Assembly: GCA_944389515.1 (NCBI GenBank)
Contig: CALXMQ010000004.1
Coordinates: 22,703 to 86,702 of the forward strand
From: an uncultured Alphaproteobacteria bacterium
Lineage (GTDB): Bacteria > Pseudomonadota > Alphaproteobacteria > Rs-D84
Direction of reading: 5' to 3'
Length of the DNA stretch: 64,000 nt
Shown here: in pieces, positions 1 through 8,282 of the stretch
How positions within the stretch are numbered: position 1 is the stretch's first letter
How the letters are laid out: every line of letters begins with the position of its first letter
The notes under the pieces: model-generated
Told to the model about the DNA's origin: nothing
The model's database searches: none
What the model saw: the letters and a program-made list of their open reading frames with translations, nothing else
Program-made: the position numbers and the translations under genes

Positions 1-524
1 TCAGCACCAACGCGTAAAGAATGAATGCCATCATCACCCCAGTTAAATGATTCTGAATTCAAATAATCATATGCGATATGCCCCGCAACTGTCCATTCTG
101 CTGTTTCATAACCAATACTGGCGCCAACCGTCCATGCATACAAGGTATTTTCTTCGCCCAAAAATGTCTTGCCATATGGCCAAACACCACTGAATCCATA
201 TGAACCAAATACATCAGCCTTCCAATTCGCACCGTCAAATACGCGGTAATTCAAACCAACACCAAATGTATCCCAAGAATTTTGGTCAAACCAATTCGCT
301 GTTGATGCGGTTGTTTCCAAACCAACCGCCAATCTGTCTGTAATACCATAACCAAATGCTTCACCCAATGTATAAGTATTTGTTGACTTTGACGATGATT
401 CCAACGCCGTCACACTGTAAAAACGACCCTGGTCCGGACGATACAACGGATTATCGTTGATTGCCGCGTTTGCGCCCGTGGCCGCGAAAACTGCTAATAA
501 AGATGTCAAAACTAATTTTTTCAT
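1..524 (-). CDS. Outer-membrane beta-barrel protein, cut by window edge
   Basis: The gene runs off the left end; only the N-terminal 174 residues or so are visible. It starts MKKLVLTSLLAVFAATGANA, a clear Sec signal peptide with an ANA cleavage site. What follows alternates polar and aromatic/Gly residues in short strands (for example YTLGEAFGYGITDRLAVGLE), as in porin-like or small OMP barrels. The start ATG follows AAGGATATAGT. A good promoter lies just upstream (579-608). The family is unclear because the C-terminus is missing; an outer-membrane location is inferred from the signal peptide and strand pattern. Confidence 0.7.
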   Translation of the reverse strand, partial: MKKLVLTSLLAVFAATGANAAINDNPLYRPDQGRFYSVTALESSSKSTNTYTLGEAFGYGITDRLAVGLETTASTANWFDQNSWDTFGVGLNYRVFDGANWKADVFGSYGFSGVWPYGKTFLGEENTLYAWTVGASIGYETAEWTVAGHIAYDYLNSESFNWGDDGIHSLRVGA

Positions 525-578
525 ACTATATCCTTATGGTTTAGTTAGAAAACTAGATTATCTACCTAGCTAGGAATA

Positions 579-608
579 ATTGTATCCTGCGATTCGCCCA
601 TCGCGCAA
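579..608 (-). promoter_or_regulatory. Promoter of the barrel gene, GANTC in spacer
   Basis: On the minus strand, -35 TTGCGC and -10 TACAAT are separated by 18 bp. The spacer contains CGAATCG, a GANTC methylation site. It faces the barrel gene starting at 524. Confidence 0.6.
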
Positions 609-620
609 GGTAAAAGATTT

Positions 621-649
621 TTGCTTTTTACCCAAAAATATGCTATGTT
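621..649 (+). promoter_or_regulatory. Divergent plus-strand promoter, possible small RNA
   Basis: TTGCTT and TATGTT are separated by 17 bp on the plus strand. No open reading frame follows; the hairpin at 691-715 lies about 40 bases after the expected start near 656. The transcript would be about 60 nt. Its existence is inferred only. Confidence 0.35.
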
Positions 650-690
650 ATTGCGGTGCGCGAATCGGATTTGATTCCAATAAAATATCT

Positions 691-715
691 AAACCGCCCA
701 TTTACTGGGCGGTTT
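691..715. terminator. Hairpin between barrel gene and mltG
   Basis: AAACCGCCCA and TGGGCGGTTT form a 10-bp perfect stem with a 5-base loop. The T-tract is weak on both strands. It could end the mltG transcript (minus) or the putative short plus-strand RNA. The rest of the roughly 255-base gap shows only promoters. Confidence 0.5.
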
Positions 716-779
716 ATCGTTATATATAAATATTTATTCAAAAACTAAATCATTAAACAATTTAACAAATTACGTTTTT

Positions 780-1796
780 TTATTTTTTATTTTGAATTTT
801 TTTTATTACGCGCCAGTCAGCATGATTTTTCATATGCTGTTCATATGTGCGCGCAAATCTGTGTCCACCATTGCCATCTGCTACAAAAAACAGATAATTT
901 GTATCTGCCGGCGATAATACAGCATGAATCGCATCCAGCCCAACATTTGCAATCGGTGCCGGTGGCAACCCCGACCGCGTATATGTATTATACGGACTGT
1001 CCATTTTCAAATGCTTACGCAATAACGGTCGACCACGCATATCCCCCAAACCACCCGTCAATGCATACACAACTGTTGGATCGGCCTGTAATCGCATACC
1101 ATCACGCATACGATTCAAATACACACTGGCAATAATCGGCATTTCTGATTTTTTTGACGTTTCTTTTTGAACAATAGACGCCAATGTAATAACATCGTTC
1201 CATGTTTTCAATGGTCGTGGCGCAACACGCCCACCGCGTTCCCAATTTTTTTCTAAATCCACCATTTTTTTGCGCATTAAATCCAATAACGCCAACCGCG
1301 ATGTCCCACGCGCAACACGATACGTATCAGGAAACAAATCACCATCACGCAGATTACATACTGGCAAATCAGTACCTGGGCCACATTCAACATCACCAGT
1401 CAACCCAGTATCAGCCATCAATAATTCTTTAATTTGTTTTACGGTTAAACCTTCGGGTATAACAACGGTGGTGGCCGCAACATCACCATGTGCGAACATA
1501 TCCGCGATACGCCATACACTGGTACCACGCGGAATATCATATTGCCCAGATTGCACTGCCCCACCATTTCCGCGCACCGCCAATTTGAACATAAATTGCG
1601 AATCGATTAAATCACGGGATTCCAGTTGGGCTGCAATATCTGACACAGACGCCCCACGCGTCACATTAAATACAACATCACGTTCCACAACAGACCTGAA
1701 ACCAAAGACATACACCAGCGCAATAACAATAATTATCACCGCGGCACATATAATATTTACAAACTTATTTGATGGAATTATTTTTTTTATTTTCAT
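780..1796 (-). CDS. mltG: Endolytic murein transglycosylase MltG
   Basis: This is a YceG/MltG-family inner-membrane enzyme that cleaves nascent glycan strands and sets their length. After a short cytoplasmic N-terminus there is one membrane span (about residues 12-33), a LysM-like region, then the catalytic domain. The motif LASIVQKET carries the catalytic Glu, and LQADPTVVYAL and SPYNTYTRSGLPPAPI are family blocks. I placed the start at MKIKKI (1796), not at the longer reading-frame start 33 bases upstream, because a strong promoter (TATAAT at 1806-1811) overlaps that longer N-terminus. The resulting leader is only a few bases. In many alphaproteobacteria mltG follows acpP-fabF; here a tRNA and two other genes separate them. 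Confidence 0.93.
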   Translation of the reverse strand: MKIKKIIPSNKFVNIICAAVIIIVIALVYVFGFRSVVERDVVFNVTRGASVSDIAAQLESRDLIDSQFMFKLAVRGNGGAVQSGQYDIPRGTSVWRIADMFAHGDVAATTVVIPEGLTVKQIKELLMADTGLTGDVECGPGTDLPVCNLRDGDLFPDTYRVARGTSRLALLDLMRKKMVDLEKNWERGGRVAPRPLKTWNDVITLASIVQKETSKKSEMPIIASVYLNRMRDGMRLQADPTVVYALTGGLGDMRGRPLLRKHLKMDSPYNTYTRSGLPPAPIANVGLDAIHAVLSPADTNYLFFVADGNGGHRFARTYEQHMKNHADWRVIKKIQNKK

Positions 1797-1805
1797 GGCA
1801 CAGCA

Positions 1806-1833
1806 ATTATACAGATAAAAATCAAACATGCAA
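1806..1833 (-). promoter_or_regulatory. mltG promoter abutting the start codon
   Basis: TTGCAT, a 16-bp spacer and TATAAT on the minus strand. The -10 ends 9 bases before the mltG ATG, so the mRNA would be leaderless or nearly so; no Shine-Dalgarno sequence is visible. Confidence 0.65.
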
Positions 1834-1995
1834 AAACAAAATACTTAAAACATTTGTTATAAAAAAATGTGCCGAAAACAAAGGTTGGTTTGGATTCCAA
1901 CTAAAATACACTAACAATTTTTGCCGTTTTTCACCACTTTTGTCAAACAAAAAATGCCGAATCTAATCCAACAATTTTTTACAGGAGATTAGATT

Positions 1996-2532
1996 ATGAA
2001 AAAATTTTCAAAAATACTTTTCATACTGGGTGCAATGACAATTTTACCCACCCCATCACTGGGCGCATCTGTCCAACTTGCTGTATGCGAAGCAGTTTGG
2101 GCCGTGGCAGAACAAATATATAATGCCACTGACCATTTTGAAGATTGGGTCGGCCAAATGGAACGAACGTGTGGCAATCTGCCAAGTCAATATGTAACAT
2201 TTTGCGAATCTTGCATAAATGAAATATTTTACCAGGCACTCGAAGACGGTATGTCCGCAAACGAAGATACATGCGCCGCAATATATATGCCTGGTGGTGG
2301 GACGTTAAATTGTACCCCAGGCGAATACAAAAATGACAACCAATGTAAAATATGCCCTAATGGGTCATATAACCCAACCGCCAACAACACATATTGCACA
2401 AACTGCCCACAACCCGGAACCACCAGTGGTACCAGCGCATCTGATTTTGACAGTGTAACAGATTGTTACGTACTGTCTGGGACAGATTCATATGGAACAT
2501 ACGAATATACACAAAAATGTTATTATAAATAA
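1996..2532 (+). CDS. Secreted Cys-rich protein, ephrin-receptor-like module
   Basis: A 178-residue protein with a signal peptide (MKKFSKILFILGAMTILPTP, cleavage near SLGA). The mature part has about 14 cysteines. Residues about 110-165 read C-x4-GEY-C-x2-CPNGSYNP-C-x2-CP-GTTSG-C, which resembles the Cys-rich ephrin-receptor-like (GCC2/GCC3) repeat. The N-terminal half has regularly placed cysteines but no recognised domain. A strong AGGAGA precedes the ATG. Disulfide bonding and an exported location are inferred. It stands alone, between mltG and a convergent synthetase gene, and ends at a bidirectional terminator. The function is unknown. Confidence 0.7.
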   Translation: MKKFSKILFILGAMTILPTPSLGASVQLAVCEAVWAVAEQIYNATDHFEDWVGQMERTCGNLPSQYVTFCESCINEIFYQALEDGMSANEDTCAAIYMPGGGTLNCTPGEYKNDNQCKICPNGSYNPTANNTYCTNCPQPGTTSGTSASDFDSVTDCYVLSGTDSYGTYEYTQKCYYK

Positions 2533-2535
2533 TAA

Positions 2536-2562
2536 AAAGGCGCGGTATTACCGCGTCTTTTT
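2536..2562. terminator. Bidirectional terminator between convergent genes
   Basis: A GC-rich stem (CGCGGTA/TACCGCG) is flanked by A-tracts on the left and T-tracts on the right, so it works on both strands. It separates the Cys-rich gene from the synthetase gene. Confidence 0.8.
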
Positions 2563-2565
2563 ATT

Positions 2566-4248
2566 TTATTTTTCTTCATCTTTGCCCAGACCAATTACAT
2601 TTTTCACAGGTTCTATAATCGTATCTTTGGCACTGTCCAATGTTCGTATCAATGCCCGTCGTATTTTACCAGATATTGTCATTGGCAAACTGTCCACGAA
2701 TTCAATAACACGCGGATATTTATACGACGCCGTACGGGCACGCACATGGTCTTGTAATTGACGTACCAAAACATCTGTGCCTTGGAAATACTTGTTCAAA
2801 ACAATCGTTGCCTTGACCGCCATACCACGCGACGCATCTGGAATCCCAGTAACCGCAACTTCACGTACCGCTGGATGTTCCAATAAAACACTTTCGACTT
2901 CGAACGGACTGACACGATATCCAGACGTTTTAATTAAATCATCATTGCGTCCAACGAACCAATAATACCCATCTGCATCACGATATGCGACATCCCCAGT
3001 ATGATAAAATCCGTCACGAAAAACCTTGGCCGTCAATTTATCATTTTTATGATATCCTTGGAACAATCCAACTGGGCGCCCTTTTTTCAAAGACACACAT
3101 ATTTCACCAACTGTACCATCTGACACTGGGCGTCCACCTTCGTCCAGTAATTGAACATCCCACCCAGCAGCCGGCATACCCATACTGCCAGGTTTTGGTT
3201 CTATCCATTGATTTGTAAACATCATAACACAAGTTTCCGTTTGACCGAATCCTTCGTGTAATTTTATACCTGTGGCCGCATGAAACCGTTCAAAAACTTC
3301 TGGATTCAATGCTTCGCCGGCAACATCTGCCTTGGATAAAGCAGACAAATCATACTTGCTGAAATCTGCATGTATCAGCATTTTATACACTGTCGGTGGT
3401 GCACAAAAAGATGTTATATGATATTCAGACATTGCATGCAACAAATCATGCGCCGTTGCAATACCTGAAAAATCAAACACAAAAACAGTGGCACCAGCCA
3501 ACCATTGCCCATACATTTTACCCCATGAACATTTTGCCCACCCAGATTCAGATAATGTAAAATGTACATCACCATCGTGCAAACGTTGCCAAAATATCGC
3601 TGTATTTATATGCCCCAACGGATACATAAAATTATGCGCAACCATTTTTGGTAAATCAGTTGTACCACTGGTAAAATAAATTACCATGGTATCCGTATTT
3701 TCATTTGGTACACGTTCAATAGTATCCGGCATAGTATCGATTGCTTCTGCCACTTCGTCATTAGAAATCAGTTGAACATCCCGTGTGCCGATTGCTGTTT
3801 TAATTTCGTTCACAATATGCCCATCATCAAACGCAATAATTACACGCGATTCCGCCTGCTCTATGCGATATTCGATATCTTCGGCCTTTAATTGATTTGT
3901 CGACGGAATAGGAATCACACCAATTTTATGCATGGCCAGCATTAAAATCCAATATTCCCAACGACGCCGCATAAACAGCAACACCGTATCCCCACGATGC
4001 AAACCACGCGACGTCAGAAAATTAGCCACAGAATTAGACATCCGTGACAATTCACGAAACGTAAATTCTTTTTTATCCCCATGGTCATCCGCCCACAACA
4101 ACCCAATTTTAGTAGGTTCTTCGCGCGCCAACACATCAATTACATCATAAGAAAAATTAAAATGTTCTGGGACAATGGGCGCACCATTTTGGACATAATC
4201 TTTATAATCATCAAATTTATCTTTTTTCAAAAATTTCAAAGCGAACAT
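2566..4248 (-). CDS. Acyl-CoA synthetase (medium-chain/ACSM-like)
   Basis: A 560-residue ANL-superfamily adenylate-forming enzyme that would join a carboxylic acid, ATP and CoA. Motifs in order: phosphate-binding YFTSGTTDLPKM (about 195), GFGQTETC (about 340), YHTGDVA (about 418), GRNDDLIKTSGYRVSP (about 430), and the C-terminal catalytic lysine in PMTISGKIRR (about 530). The overall pattern resembles acetyl/butyryl-CoA synthetases of the ACSM type. One oddity is Asp where most members have the second Gly of SGTTGLPK; the neighbouring lysine is intact. The substrate cannot be told from sequence. It may activate short or medium fatty acids near the fabF/acpP cluster, but no shared transcript is evident because a tRNA lies between. 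Confidence 0.88.
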   Translation of the reverse strand: MFALKFLKKDKFDDYKDYVQNGAPIVPEHFNFSYDVIDVLAREEPTKIGLLWADDHGDKKEFTFRELSRMSNSVANFLTSRGLHRGDTVLLFMRRRWEYWILMLAMHKIGVIPIPSTNQLKAEDIEYRIEQAESRVIIAFDDGHIVNEIKTAIGTRDVQLISNDEVAEAIDTMPDTIERVPNENTDTMVIYFTSGTTDLPKMVAHNFMYPLGHINTAIFWQRLHDGDVHFTLSESGWAKCSWGKMYGQWLAGATVFVFDFSGIATAHDLLHAMSEYHITSFCAPPTVYKMLIHADFSKYDLSALSKADVAGEALNPEVFERFHAATGIKLHEGFGQTETCVMMFTNQWIEPKPGSMGMPAAGWDVQLLDEGGRPVSDGTVGEICVSLKKGRPVGLFQGYHKNDKLTAKVFRDGFYHTGDVAYRDADGYYWFVGRNDDLIKTSGYRVSPFEVESVLLEHPAVREVAVTGIPDASRGMAVKATIVLNKYFQGTDVLVRQLQDHVRARTASYKYPRVIEFVDSLPMTISGKIRRALIRTLDSAKDTIIEPVKNVIGLGKDEEK

Positions 4249-4326
4249 TGTTTAACCTTTATACACTACCGGGAAATTATTGCAGATATTTTTCATATGT
4301 AAAAGGAAAATAACAAATAAAAAATG

Positions 4327-4355
4327 TTGATTTTTGATATAAAAGGTTGCATAAT
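4327..4355 (+). promoter_or_regulatory. tRNA-Pro promoter
   Basis: TTGATT, a 17-bp spacer and CATAAT on the plus strand, with a predicted start about 14 bases before the tRNA. Confidence 0.5.
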
Positions 4356-4375
4356 CGCCCTGCTTATAAAGTTAT

Positions 4376-4452
<77 letters not shown>

Positions 4453-4460
4453 CAAAAAAA

Positions 4461-4478
4461 ACGGGGGCTTGCCCCCGT
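4461..4478. terminator. Bidirectional terminator of tRNA-Pro and fabF
   Basis: ACGGGGGC-TT-GCCCCCGT stem with A8 upstream and T6 downstream, so it ends both the tRNA (plus) and fabF (minus). Confidence 0.9.
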
Positions 4479-4481
4479 TTT

Positions 4482-5735
4482 TTATTCTGCAAATCGCTTG
4501 ATAATCAAACTGGCATTGGTACCCCCAAAACCAAAAGAATTACTCAATGCAACATTGACAGGTCTGTTCTGGGCAACATTTGGCACCAGATTAAAATCAC
4601 CAACCTCTTCTTCTGGATTTTCCAAATTGATTGTTGGTGGCACAATTCCGTCACGAATTGACATTACACAGAATATCGCTTCTACTGCACCCGCAGCCCC
4701 CAACAAATGCCCAGTCATTGATTTTGTTGATGACATGCACGCATTGGTACCACCAAATAAAGTTTTCACAGCGGCCAATTCACCCATATCACCCAATCCA
4801 GTTGATGTCCCATGTGCATTTATATAATCAACATCACCTGGTTGCATACCAGCATCACGCAACGCCGCCTGCATTGCGCGCATACCACCTTCGCCACCTG
4901 GGGCTGGTGCAGTAATATGATATGCATCACCAGACAAACCATAACCTGCAACTTCTGCATAAATTTTTGCACCACGTGCAACGGCGTGTTCATATTCTTC
5001 CAGAACCAAAATACCGGCGCCTTCGGCCATAACAAATCCATCACGGTCTTTATCCCATGGGCGCGACGCTTTTTCTGGCGCATCATTACGCGTAGACAAC
5101 GCCTTCATCGCACAGAAACCTGCGACACCAATTTTTCCAACGGCACCTTCGGATCCGCCTGCGACCATAACATCGGCATCGCCATGCTGAATCAAACGAA
5201 CTGCTTCGCCAATCGAATGCGCCGCAGATGCACATGCCGTCACCACAGATAAATTTGGTCCCTTTAACCCATATTTAATAGACACATGCCCTGCGGTCAT
5301 ATTTATAATAACCTTTGGGATAAAAAACGGACTGATATGGCGTGGCCCATTTACATATAATTCTGCGCAATTATCATAAATTGTATTTAATCCACCAATT
5401 CCTGCGCCAATCGATACCCCCATCCGAGTTTTATCACCATCATAATCTGCCAATCCAGCATCACGCATTGCTTCATCTGCTGCGACAACACCATAAATAA
5501 TGCACTTGTCCATTTTACGCTGTTCACGAACATCAACAACCGCATCAGGATTATATTGTCCTGGTTCTGTGCCAACAATCGGCAAACCTGCAATTTGTGA
5601 TGTTAAATCAGACGCATCAAAAGTATCAATTTTACGCACGCCAGAAACACCATTTACAATGTTTTTCCATGCATATTCAATACCCGTTCCAACTGGTGAT
5701 ACAATTCCCATACCAGTGATAACAACTCTTTTCAT
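4482..5735 (-). CDS. fabF: 3-oxoacyl-ACP synthase II
   Basis: Elongating condensing enzyme (KASII) of type II fatty-acid synthesis; it joins malonyl-ACP to a growing acyl-ACP. The 417-residue length is standard. The catalytic triad is visible: Cys168 in VVTACASAAH, His in INAHGTSTGLGD and His in MTGHLLGAAGA. The C-terminal NSFGFGGTNASLI loop is typical. It starts at MKRVVITGMGIVSPVG behind AAAGGAATAAGT. acpP lies just upstream in the same direction, and a hairpin between them could reduce readthrough so that acpP is made in excess. Confidence 0.97.
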   Translation of the reverse strand: MKRVVITGMGIVSPVGTGIEYAWKNIVNGVSGVRKIDTFDASDLTSQIAGLPIVGTEPGQYNPDAVVDVREQRKMDKCIIYGVVAADEAMRDAGLADYDGDKTRMGVSIGAGIGGLNTIYDNCAELYVNGPRHISPFFIPKVIINMTAGHVSIKYGLKGPNLSVVTACASAAHSIGEAVRLIQHGDADVMVAGGSEGAVGKIGVAGFCAMKALSTRNDAPEKASRPWDKDRDGFVMAEGAGILVLEEYEHAVARGAKIYAEVAGYGLSGDAYHITAPAPGGEGGMRAMQAALRDAGMQPGDVDYINAHGTSTGLGDMGELAAVKTLFGGTNACMSSTKSMTGHLLGAAGAVEAIFCVMSIRDGIVPPTINLENPEEEVGDFNLVPNVAQNRPVNVALSNSFGFGGTNASLIIKRFAE

Positions 5736-5810
5736 ACTTATTCCTTTATAAGTTTTTTTATTTGAACACGACCATATAATAAACTGTTTCTATCAACACG
5801 TACAGAAAAA

Positions 5811-5845
5811 AATCCGTCAACGACAAAAAACATCGTGACGGATTT
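5811..5845 (-). terminator. Attenuating terminator between acpP and fabF
   Basis: On the minus strand AATCCGTCA pairs with TGACGGATT, followed by a T-run. It lies between acpP and fabF and could lower fabF relative to acpP. Confidence 0.75.
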
Positions 5846-5871
5846 TATTATCTGGCATAAATACCCCAGAA

Positions 5872-6105
5872 TTATTTTTGGTGTGCTTCGATATATTCAA
5901 CTGCTTTACCAACAGTATCCAATTTCGCTGCATCTTCATCTGGGATTTGGATGCCGAATTCTTTTTCAACTTCCATAACGAATTCAACAACGTCCAAAGA
6001 ATCTGCGCCCAAATCATTTACGAACGAAGATTTTTCTTCAACTCTTGCTTCTGGAACACCCAGTTTATCCACTACAATTTTTTTTACTTTTTCAAAAGTA
6101 GTCAT
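5872..6105 (-). CDS. acpP: Acyl carrier protein
   Basis: A 77-residue acyl carrier protein. Ser36 in GADSLDVVE is the phosphopantetheine attachment site, and the acidic helix II that partner enzymes recognise follows it. I chose MTTFEKVKK as start because AAAGGAAAA lies directly before it; a longer in-frame start 39 bases upstream has no support. It has its own promoter with TTGACA (6161-6189) and sits upstream of fabF as in most Proteobacteria. Confidence 0.97.
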   Translation of the reverse strand: MTTFEKVKKIVVDKLGVPEARVEEKSSFVNDLGADSLDVVEFVMEVEKEFGIQIPDEDAAKLDTVGKAVEYIEAHQK

Positions 6106-6160
6106 TTTTTTTCCTTTGTTTTTGTTAAATTTGTGGCCCAACACTGGGCGTCATTACTTA

Positions 6161-6189
6161 AAACTATCATTTTATGCCCCCAGTGTCAA
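6161..6189 (-). promoter_or_regulatory. acpP promoter
   Basis: TTGACA, 17 bp, TAGTTT on the minus strand. Just upstream is a direct repeat TTATAACAAA-TTATAACAAA (plus strand) that may be a second -10 or a binding site. Confidence 0.65.
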
Positions 6190-6239
6190 GAAATTATAAC
6201 AAATTATAACAAACGCTTGACAAAGGCAAAAATATATGA

Positions 6240-7238
6240 CTATGCCATAATCTCGGACAACAAATTATTCATATTGGTACGAAAGTCTTCTTTATCAGAT
6301 GCCCACGTCAGTTGACGCATAATAAATTTATTTACATCATCCATTGTCAAATTTGGTATACCTGCGGCACGTGCCACACGTTGCCACGCAATCCGCGGAT
6401 CTGTTAAATGCCCACGACCACGCCCTGGGAAAACCCAACGACCATCTTGGGGTAAATCTTGCAATAACACAACCGCCATATCAGACAAAGGCATATCACG
6501 CCAAGTATAATGATTAAAATCTAAATCGCGCCACTGCATCGAAAACACCTGGGACTTTGATGCGAAACCATATATCAGCATTAAAAATGCCGCACGTAAA
6601 TTTGTATCCGCCACATTTTCAATGGCATGCACCAATCGATGAAACCCAGATTTATTCAACGGCCGTATACGACGATTTTGTTGTATCTTTGGCAACCCAA
6701 CCCCAGGATTGATTTTGGCATATCCTGTATCAACCGCATACTTAAAAACACTTTGCAAGAATTCTTGCATGCGTCCTGCGATTGCCGGCCCATTGATTTG
6801 TGAAATCGTATTTGTAATATCATCAGATGTTATATCTGTAATATTTTTATCCATCAGTGGGACTAAATGCCGTGCAATGGCGCGTTCTAATTTATCACGT
6901 GATACACTGTTACGACGCACACGTTTTTCCAAATATATATCCAGAAATTTTTTTAATGTAATTTTTTTACGGTGCACATGCGGTTTTTCCATCGCAGCCG
7001 CCAACACATCTGCAACCGCGCCACGCGCAGTTTCAATATCAACATCAGGATAATTACCAATTATAATACGACGATCACGACCATGAACACGTCTGCGTAC
7101 AAAAAAAGTTTTCACCCCACGACTGGTTACATACATGCGCAGGCGCGGTTCAGATATATCCTGGACAACATCAAATCCGACACTGGGTGCTGGTAAATTA
7201 TCCAATATGAACGGATTAAAAAAGAACTGATGCGCCAT
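6240..7238 (-). CDS. Degenerate tyrosine recombinase-like protein
   Basis: A 332-residue protein with the layout of prophage integrases. The N-terminal arm-binding domain is DUF4102-like (about 20-85: GVKTFFVRRRVHGRDRR, then IGNYPDVDIETAR). The SAM-like core-binding domain spans about 92-185, and a shrunken catalytic domain follows. The catalytic residues are lost: the usual G-x-R-x-x-E reads GFASKSQV, the H-x-x-R block reads MDDVNKFIMRQL, and no C-terminal Tyr motif is present. It keeps an intact reading frame, a good ribosome site (AAAAGGGGCGG) and a 25-base gap to the previous gene, so it is probably expressed. A DNA-binding role after domestication is my inference; recent decay is the alternative. 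Confidence 0.75.
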   Translation of the reverse strand: MAHQFFFNPFILDNLPAPSVGFDVVQDISEPRLRMYVTSRGVKTFFVRRRVHGRDRRIIIGNYPDVDIETARGAVADVLAAAMEKPHVHRKKITLKKFLDIYLEKRVRRNSVSRDKLERAIARHLVPLMDKNITDITSDDITNTISQINGPAIAGRMQEFLQSVFKYAVDTGYAKINPGVGLPKIQQNRRIRPLNKSGFHRLVHAIENVADTNLRAAFLMLIYGFASKSQVFSMQWRDLDFNHYTWRDMPLSDMAVVLLQDLPQDGRWVFPGRGRGHLTDPRIAWQRVARAAGIPNLTMDDVNKFIMRQLTWASDKEDFRTNMNNLLSEIMA

Positions 7239-7263
7239 GACCCGCCCCTTTTGTTACATTTAA

Positions 7264-7875
7264 TTATCTCGCATTTTGGTCAAACAATTTATTACGCCAA
7301 AAATTCATAAGTTTACCTACACTGTCTTCATATTTTACCTTGGTCTGGAAATAATCTTTATTACGCTGATAAAACGCACAATCTTTATTTCTGCAACGAC
7401 CACCATATAAATTATCTGGATGAAAGCTACGACAAAGTTTCGTAGTGTAATCAAACGCATCTTCACGGCACAAAATTTTTACACATGCCGTGCAATTTTC
7501 ATCTGTATACGTTTTACTATCAAATGCGCGCACTAACGCATCATATTTATCTGTTACATCAATATGCAACGCTTCGCAGTCTTTATTTAATTGACGCCAA
7601 TCTTTGATGCATTGATACGCCCGTCCAACAAACGTGGTTCTTGGTCTGGGTTGCTGATTGATATATTCTACAATATCACCAACTGTGTCACAGTGAACCG
7701 CATAATCATATGGGATTCGTACATTTAATTTTTTTTCAATCGCCCCAATCAGTACAACCTTGTCCAGGCTATCCAAGCCACAATCTGTATCCAATACAGT
7801 ATTATTATTGATATACTTTTTATTGATACGAAAATGTTCAGATATAATTTTTTTCACAGAATTTTCAGTATTCAT
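7264..7875 (-). CDS. Acyl-carrier-like domain fused to Cys-rich domain
   Basis: A 203-residue protein of unknown role. Residues 1-75 look like an acyl carrier protein: GLDSLDKVVLIGAIEKKLNV has the phosphopantetheine Ser (about 36) and the helix after it, followed by DTVGDIVEYI. Residues about 95-203 form a Cys-rich domain ending C-x4-C-AFYQRNKDYF-x2-K-x2-Y, then NFWRNKLF. That ending is shared with the next two upstream genes. I chose MNTENSVKK because AAAGGATTAGTAAA precedes it. It is the fourth gene of a lepA-led set with 15-25-base gaps. A carrier for an acyl or other thioester group, tethered to a metal- or partner-binding domain, is plausible but unproven. Confidence 0.75.
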   Translation of the reverse strand: MNTENSVKKIISEHFRINKKYINNNTVLDTDCGLDSLDKVVLIGAIEKKLNVRIPYDYAVHCDTVGDIVEYINQQPRPRTTFVGRAYQCIKDWRQLNKDCEALHIDVTDKYDALVRAFDSKTYTDENCTACVKILCREDAFDYTTKLCRSFHPDNLYGGRCRNKDCAFYQRNKDYFQTKVKYEDSVGKLMNFWRNKLFDQNAR

Positions 7876-7889
7876 TTTACTAATCCTTT

Positions 7890-8267
7890 TTATCTGCAAT
7901 TTGCGAATTTTTGTGCCCAATAAATTTTACGCTGCTTGACCAAAGCACGATACACATGCTTGGCTTCGAAATAACGTACATTATTTTGATAATATGGACA
8001 CACAGATGTATCACACGGCTTTTCACAATTAAATCGCATACAATTACCCTGTCCTATACGGGCAAAAATTATATTATCATATTTGAAATCTGGAACCATA
8101 CACGCATATGTTGTAACACAACCTGCGTCATGCCCAGACAACTTCTTTTTCGCCAATTTGAATTTACGTGCCGCCGTTTTTACATCAGCGCACAGCTTTT
8201 TATATTCCGCATAATCTGCATGAATTGTGTACCGTGGCGTTTTTGTTATATACGTCCATCCAGACAT
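7890..8267 (-). CDS. Small Cys-rich protein of the lepA-linked family
   Basis: A 125-residue protein with no signal peptide. Residues about 15-45 (ADYAEYKKLCADVKTAARKF) resemble the neighbour at 8283-8699. The C-terminal motif PCDTSVCPYYQNNVRYF-x2-K-x2-Y then YWAQKF is common to all three neighbours. Eight or so cysteines suggest a metal site or disulfides; the lack of a signal peptide favours metal. The ribosome site is AAGGAAGTAATT. The gap to the next gene is 15 bases, so co-transcription is likely. No known family recognised. Confidence 0.7.
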   Translation of the reverse strand: MSGWTYITKTPRYTIHADYAEYKKLCADVKTAARKFKLAKKKLSGHDAGCVTTYACMVPDFKYDNIIFARIGQGNCMRFNCEKPCDTSVCPYYQNNVRYFEAKHVYRALVKQRKIYWAQKFANCR

Positions 8268-8282
8268 AATTACTTCCTTTTT

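Noticed and set aside
6240..7238. An active prophage or genomic island with att site at tRNA-Pro
   Set aside because: The recombinase lacks catalytic residues, no other phage gene is near, and the tRNA is 1.8 kb away with housekeeping genes between and no repeat of its 3' end seen.
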